Part shown: one piece after another, positions 59,873 to 64,000 of the stretch | How positions within the stretch are numbered: position 1 is the first letter of the stretch | Layout: every line of letters starts with the position of its first letter | Source: an uncultured Collinsella sp. | GTDB taxonomy: Bacteria > Actinomycetota > Coriobacteriia > Coriobacteriales > Coriobacteriaceae | Assembly (NCBI GenBank): GCA_900545055.1 | Contig: UQXP01000003.1 | Location: 14,976 to 78,975 of the forward strand | Length of the DNA stretch: 64,000 nucleotides | Reading direction: 5' to 3' | Program-made: the position numbers and the translations under genes | The notes under the pieces: model-generated | Seen by the model: the letters and a program-made list of their open reading frames with translations, nothing else | What the model was told of the DNA's origin: nothing | Database searches by the model: none

Positions 59873-60643
59873 CTATAGCAGCCCAAAGTGCTTCGCGGCG
59901 TTGTAGATGCCGTCGTCGTCCACGGCGGTCGTCACATAGGTCGCCGCAGCTTTCACCGTGTCCTGTGCGTTGCCCATGGCCACGCTCGTGCCCACGGCGG
60001 CAAACATCGACAGGTCGTTCTCGCCGTCACCAAAGGCAATCGCCTCGCTCGCGTCGATACCAAGCCGCTCGAGCGTCGCCGCCACGCCCAGGTCCTTGCC
60101 GCCGTTAGCGGGAATAATGTCGCAGAACAGGTCGCACCAGCGCGTGGTGAGCGAATGCGACACGGCGTCGGTCACGATATGTTCGTCGGCCGGGTCCACA
60201 AAGGCGCAGAACTGGTAGACCGGTGCGTCAAAGGCGTGCTCAAACGGCTCCTCGTGGTAGACGATTCCCGCGTTGCTGCCAGCCGTCACCACGCGCTCGG
60301 ACAGGCGGTTCACAAACGAGTTCTCGCCCTGCATGCACAGCGAGTCATAGCGCCCCTGCGCCACCTGGTCCACAATCACCGCGACGTCGTCCGAATCGAT
60401 CGGGCAGCTGCGATAAACGCCCTCGGCATCAAAACAGTGCTGACCCGAGAGCGTAATGTACGCATCCCAGCCCAGGTCGAACAGCCAGCCCGGCATCTGG
60501 TAGGTCGGGCGACCCGTAGCAATCACGCACGCGATCCCCTGCTCGTGAAAGCTGTCGAGCACCTGCTGCGCCGACGCCGGAATCCGGTGGGTCTTAAAGC
60601 TCAGCAGCGTACCGTCGATATCGAAAAACGCGGCTTTGATCAT
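59873..60643 (-). CDS. HAD-superfamily (Cof-type) phosphatase
   Basis: A 256-residue hydrolase: motif I FFDIDGTLLSF (D8, D10), motif II VIATGRPTYQ, Lys in GGKDLGVAATL, and motif IV AFGDGENDLSMF. The cap inserted between motifs II and III is the Cof/C2b type that acts on sugar phosphates. It starts 6 bp after the ABC-F stop codon, so the two are cotranscribed. Confidence 0.93.
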   Translation of the reverse strand: MIKAAFFDIDGTLLSFKTHRIPASAQQVLDSFHEQGIACVIATGRPTYQMPGWLFDLGWDAYITLSGQHCFDAEGVYRSCPIDSDDVAVIVDQVAQGRYDSLCMQGENSFVNRLSERVVTAGSNAGIVYHEEPFEHAFDAPVYQFCAFVDPADEHIVTDAVSHSLTTRWCDLFCDIIPANGGKDLGVAATLERLGIDASEAIAFGDGENDLSMFAAVGTSVAMGNAQDTVKAAATYVTTAVDDDGIYNAAKHFGLL

Positions 60644-60649
60644 TCTCGC

Positions 60650-62509
60650 CTACTCCTCGCCCTCGAGCTTTTCGCTTGCCTCGAGCCACGCCATCTCTAG
60701 CTCGTCCATGGCAGCGTGAGCCTCGTCGATCTTTGCCTGCTGCTCGCCGAGCGCCGTGTAGTTGGTGGGATCGACTTGGGCCATCGCGGCCTCGGCCTCC
60801 TCCACGCGGGCGCGCTGCGTTTCCATCTTGCGCTCGAGCGAGCTCACCTCGCGGCGGAGCTTCTGGCGCTCGGCGTTGGACAGGCCGTTGGGCTGACCGC
60901 TCGACTTGGGCTTTTCGGCCGCAGCTGCCGCGGCACCGGTGTCGAACGTGCCGGTCTTGGCGCTCGGCGCACCCACGGGCTCGCCCTCGGCGGTGGCGTT
61001 GCACAGGCGCAGGTACTGGTCCACGCCGCCGGGCATATGCGTCAGGTGGCCGTCGAGCAGCGCCCACTGCTGGTCGGTCACGCGCTCCATCAAGAAGCGG
61101 TCGTGCGTCACCAGGATCAGCGTGCCGGGCCAACCGTCCAGCAGATCCTCGACAATCGCGAGCATGTCGGTATCCAGGTCGTTGCCGGGCTCGTCCAGGA
61201 TGAGCACATTAGGCTCGTCCAGGATTGTCAGTAGCAGCGACAGGCGACGGCGCTGGCCGCCCGAAAGATCGCCGATGCGACTCCAGAGCTGCTGCGTCGT
61301 AAAGCCCAGACGCTCGCAGAGCTTCTCGGGCGAAGTCTCCTTGCCGTCGATGACGTAGTACTTCTTATAGTTGCTGAGCACCTCGCGGATCGTGTCGCCC
61401 ATGTAGGGCTCGAGCTCCTCGAGCTGCTGCGACAGCACGCCAAAGCGTACCGTCTGGCCAATCTTCACGCGGCCGCGCGTGGGCGCAATTTTACCCTGGA
61501 TCACATCGAGCAGCGTCGACTTGCCAGCGCCATTCTCACCCAAAAGACCATAGCGGTCGCCCGCACCGATGAGCCAGGTCACGTCGGAGAGCACCTGCTT
61601 GGGCGCACCATCGGTATCCGCATAGCCGGCATCCACGTCGACCACGTCGATGACCTGCTTGCCCAGGCGACTCACGGCGAGGCGCTTGAGCTCCAGCTCG
61701 TCGCGCACGGGCGGCACGTCGGCGATCAGCTCGCGAGCGGCATCCACGCGAAACTTGGGCTTGGTGGAGCGCGCCTGGGCACCGCGGCTCAGCCACGCGA
61801 GCTCCTTGCGCGCCATGTTGCGACGGCGCTCCTCGGTAACCGCGGCCATGCGGTCGCGCTCCACGCGCTGCAGGATATATGCGGAGTAACCGCCCTCGAA
61901 GGGATCGACCTGGCCGTCGTGGACCTCCCACATACTGGTACAGACCTCGTCCAAGAACCAGCGGTCGTGCGTGACCACGAGCATGGCGCCCTGGCCGCGC
62001 TGCCAGCGGGCCTTTAAGTGACGCGCGAGCCAGTTGATGGTGCGCATGTCCAGGTGGTTGGTGGGCTCGTCGAGCATGAGCACGTCGTAGTCGCCGATCA
62101 ACAGGCGCGCGAGGTCCACGCGGCGGCGCTGGCCACCCGAAAGCTCGCCCACCGTGCCCTCCCAGGGCACATCGCTAATAAGGCCGGCCAGAATCTGGCG
62201 CGTACGGGGGCTCGACGCCCACTCATACTCGGGCGTGTCACCCACAACGGCATGATGCACGGTATCAGTATCGGCCAGCTGGTCCTTTTGGCCGAGCAGA
62301 CCGATCGTGGTGCCGCGACGATGCGTCACGCGGCCGTCGTCGGGCTCCAGCGTGCCGGCGAGCACGCTCAGCAGCGTCGACTTGCCGTCGCCGTTTTTAC
62401 CGACAATACCAATACGGTCGCCCTCGCCCACGCCGAGCGTCACGCTATCGAAAATATGCTTGGTGGGAAACTCTAGGCTGACGGAATCGCATCCCAAAAG
62501 AATCGCCAT
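60650..62509 (-). CDS. ABC-F family ATPase (Uup/EttA-like)
   Basis: A 619-residue soluble protein with two ABC domains: Walker A GKNGDGKST and GENGAGKST, signatures LSGGQRRRVDLAR and LSGGQRRRLSLLL, Walker B LMLDEPTNHLD and LILDEPGNDLD. A linker lies between and a C-terminal coiled coil (about 540-619, RREVSSLERKMETQRARVEEAE) resembles Uup. ABC-F proteins act on the ribosome. The first Walker A has Asp where Ala is usual. GAAGGAG precedes 62509. Confidence 0.93.
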   Translation of the reverse strand: MAILLGCDSVSLEFPTKHIFDSVTLGVGEGDRIGIVGKNGDGKSTLLSVLAGTLEPDDGRVTHRRGTTIGLLGQKDQLADTDTVHHAVVGDTPEYEWASSPRTRQILAGLISDVPWEGTVGELSGGQRRRVDLARLLIGDYDVLMLDEPTNHLDMRTINWLARHLKARWQRGQGAMLVVTHDRWFLDEVCTSMWEVHDGQVDPFEGGYSAYILQRVERDRMAAVTEERRRNMARKELAWLSRGAQARSTKPKFRVDAARELIADVPPVRDELELKRLAVSRLGKQVIDVVDVDAGYADTDGAPKQVLSDVTWLIGAGDRYGLLGENGAGKSTLLDVIQGKIAPTRGRVKIGQTVRFGVLSQQLEELEPYMGDTIREVLSNYKKYYVIDGKETSPEKLCERLGFTTQQLWSRIGDLSGGQRRRLSLLLTILDEPNVLILDEPGNDLDTDMLAIVEDLLDGWPGTLILVTHDRFLMERVTDQQWALLDGHLTHMPGGVDQYLRLCNATAEGEPVGAPSAKTGTFDTGAAAAAAEKPKSSGQPNGLSNAERQKLRREVSSLERKMETQRARVEEAEAAMAQVDPTNYTALGEQQAKIDEAHAAMDELEMAWLEASEKLEGEE

Positions 62510-62578
62510 ATGCCCTGCTCCTTCGTAGAAATTCAACGTTGTCCATAATAGCAGCGAAAAGGCGGGCCGCACACGACA

Positions 62579-62618
62579 CAAAAAGGCGGGCCATCTCCCA
62601 AAAGAGATGACCCGCCTC
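62579..62618 (-). terminator. Terminator of the pst operon
   Basis: Minus strand: GGCGGGTCATCTC pairs with GAGATGGCCCGCC, then TTTT. Confidence 0.85.
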
Positions 62619-62672
62619 TCCAATCAGTCCCGTGGCAACCGTGGCCGCCGCGGGCCTCAAGCATGTCCCGGA

Positions 62673-63541
<869 letters not shown>

Positions 63542-63545
<4 letters not shown>

Positions 63546-64000
63546 TCGGCCGTCATCTTCCTTGCCAGTTGCTTGCCCACAATGCGGGCGATTACGTTAA
63601 ACAGCAGCACGCAAATCATCAGCAGTGCAGCGGTGCCCCAGACGACCTGCTGGGCCTCGGGGCTGCCCTCGCCGTAAATCTTGTAAATATGCACGGCGAG
63701 CGACTCGCCGGGACGGAACACGTTCCAGGCGCAGGTGGGGCTCGACAGGTTAAAGCTCAAGAAGTTCAGGCGAACCGGCGAGCTCATGCCCGAGGTAAAG
63801 AGCAGCGCCGCGGCCTCGCCAAACACGCGGCCGGCCGAAAGCACGATGCCGGTCACGATGGCGGGCATGGCCTCGGGAATCAAGATGTGCAGCGTGGCCT
63901 CCCAGCGGGTGAGGCCCATGGCCAGGCACGCATCGCGCTGGGCCTGCGGCACGTCCTCGAGCGCCTGCTGGATCACGCGCACCAGGATGGGGATGTTGAA
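63542..64000 (-). CDS. pstA: Phosphate ABC transporter permease PstA (C-terminal part, runs off window)
   Basis: 153 codons are visible, open to the last base of the window. They contain the inner-membrane permease core: MGLTRWEATLHILIPEAMPAI is the EAA loop that docks on PstB, followed by GEAAALLFTSG and two membrane helices ending VIARIVGKQLARK. The start lies outside the window. Confidence 0.93.

Overview
The window is high-GC DNA with Coriobacteriia-type gene content, most likely a gut Collinsella or close relative. Pointers are an ATP-type PEP carboxykinase, CarD, a Rho with a very long disordered N-terminus, the IscU-like/GGGtGRT gene pair, and a Coriobacteria-style PD-(D/E)XK-like orphan protein. 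Species assignment is inference. Almost all of the window is ordinary chromosomal housekeeping; no prophage, plasmid, CRISPR array or rRNA operon is visible.

Layout. 1-229: start of a secreted protein. 369-6262: SUF iron-sulfur assembly locus, with an Rrf2 regulator divergent from sufC-B-D-S-U, whose genes nearly all overlap or abut. 6335-7135: REP-associated tyrosine (RAYT-type) transposase. 7539-9296: IscU-like scaffold plus GGGtGRT protein. 9553-12101: fumarate-reductase-like flavoprotein and dinD, then a tRNA-His/tRNA-Lys operon with a duplicated tRNA 3' end. 12702-16885: aminotransferase, ROK kinase, VanZ, acidic membrane protein. 17199-29862: rho, argS, carD, HD hydrolase, proA, S33 peptidase, proB, pncB, small tail-anchored protein, followed by tRNA-Ala. 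30230-37215: radical SAM enzyme, a 6S-like RNA, WecA/TagO-type transferase, trpS, alkyltransferase-like protein, DegV, MarR, B3/B4 protein. 37443-44052: pckA, flippase, phosphoesterase, cation/proton antiporter. 44280-48758: serC, serA, M20 peptidase, short DUF1015-like protein. 48887-54405: two histidine phosphatases, nitroreductase, DUF308, DUF188, putative Mn exporter, DEDD exonuclease. 54757-55947: AT-richer orphan gene. 56367-59067: zinc/cadmium resistance cassette (SmtB-type sensor, free-standing HMA chaperone, P1B ATPase). 59289-64000: DtxR-type regulator, HAD phosphatase, ABC-F protein, pstB, pstA (cut by the window end).

How genes work together. The Rrf2 protein carries three cysteines suited to an Fe-S cluster and probably senses cluster status to control suf. 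The zinc cassette is autoregulated: three near-identical 20-bp operators lie in the sensor promoter and before the ATPase. serC and serA form the serine branch; proA and proB the proline branch, on either side of a divergent peptidase.

The most interesting material is intergenic: seven copies of a 38-40 bp hairpin containing GGGACAGGCAC placed 5-32 nt from stop codons; two other GGGAC-containing repeat families; a pair of about 123-148 nt inverted-repeat elements (20011-20158, 41121-41243) with different arms but a shared core; a 127-nt palindrome after the ATPase; and a 16-nt stretch at the 3' end of suf that is exactly complementary to the leader of the Rrf2 regulator mRNA.
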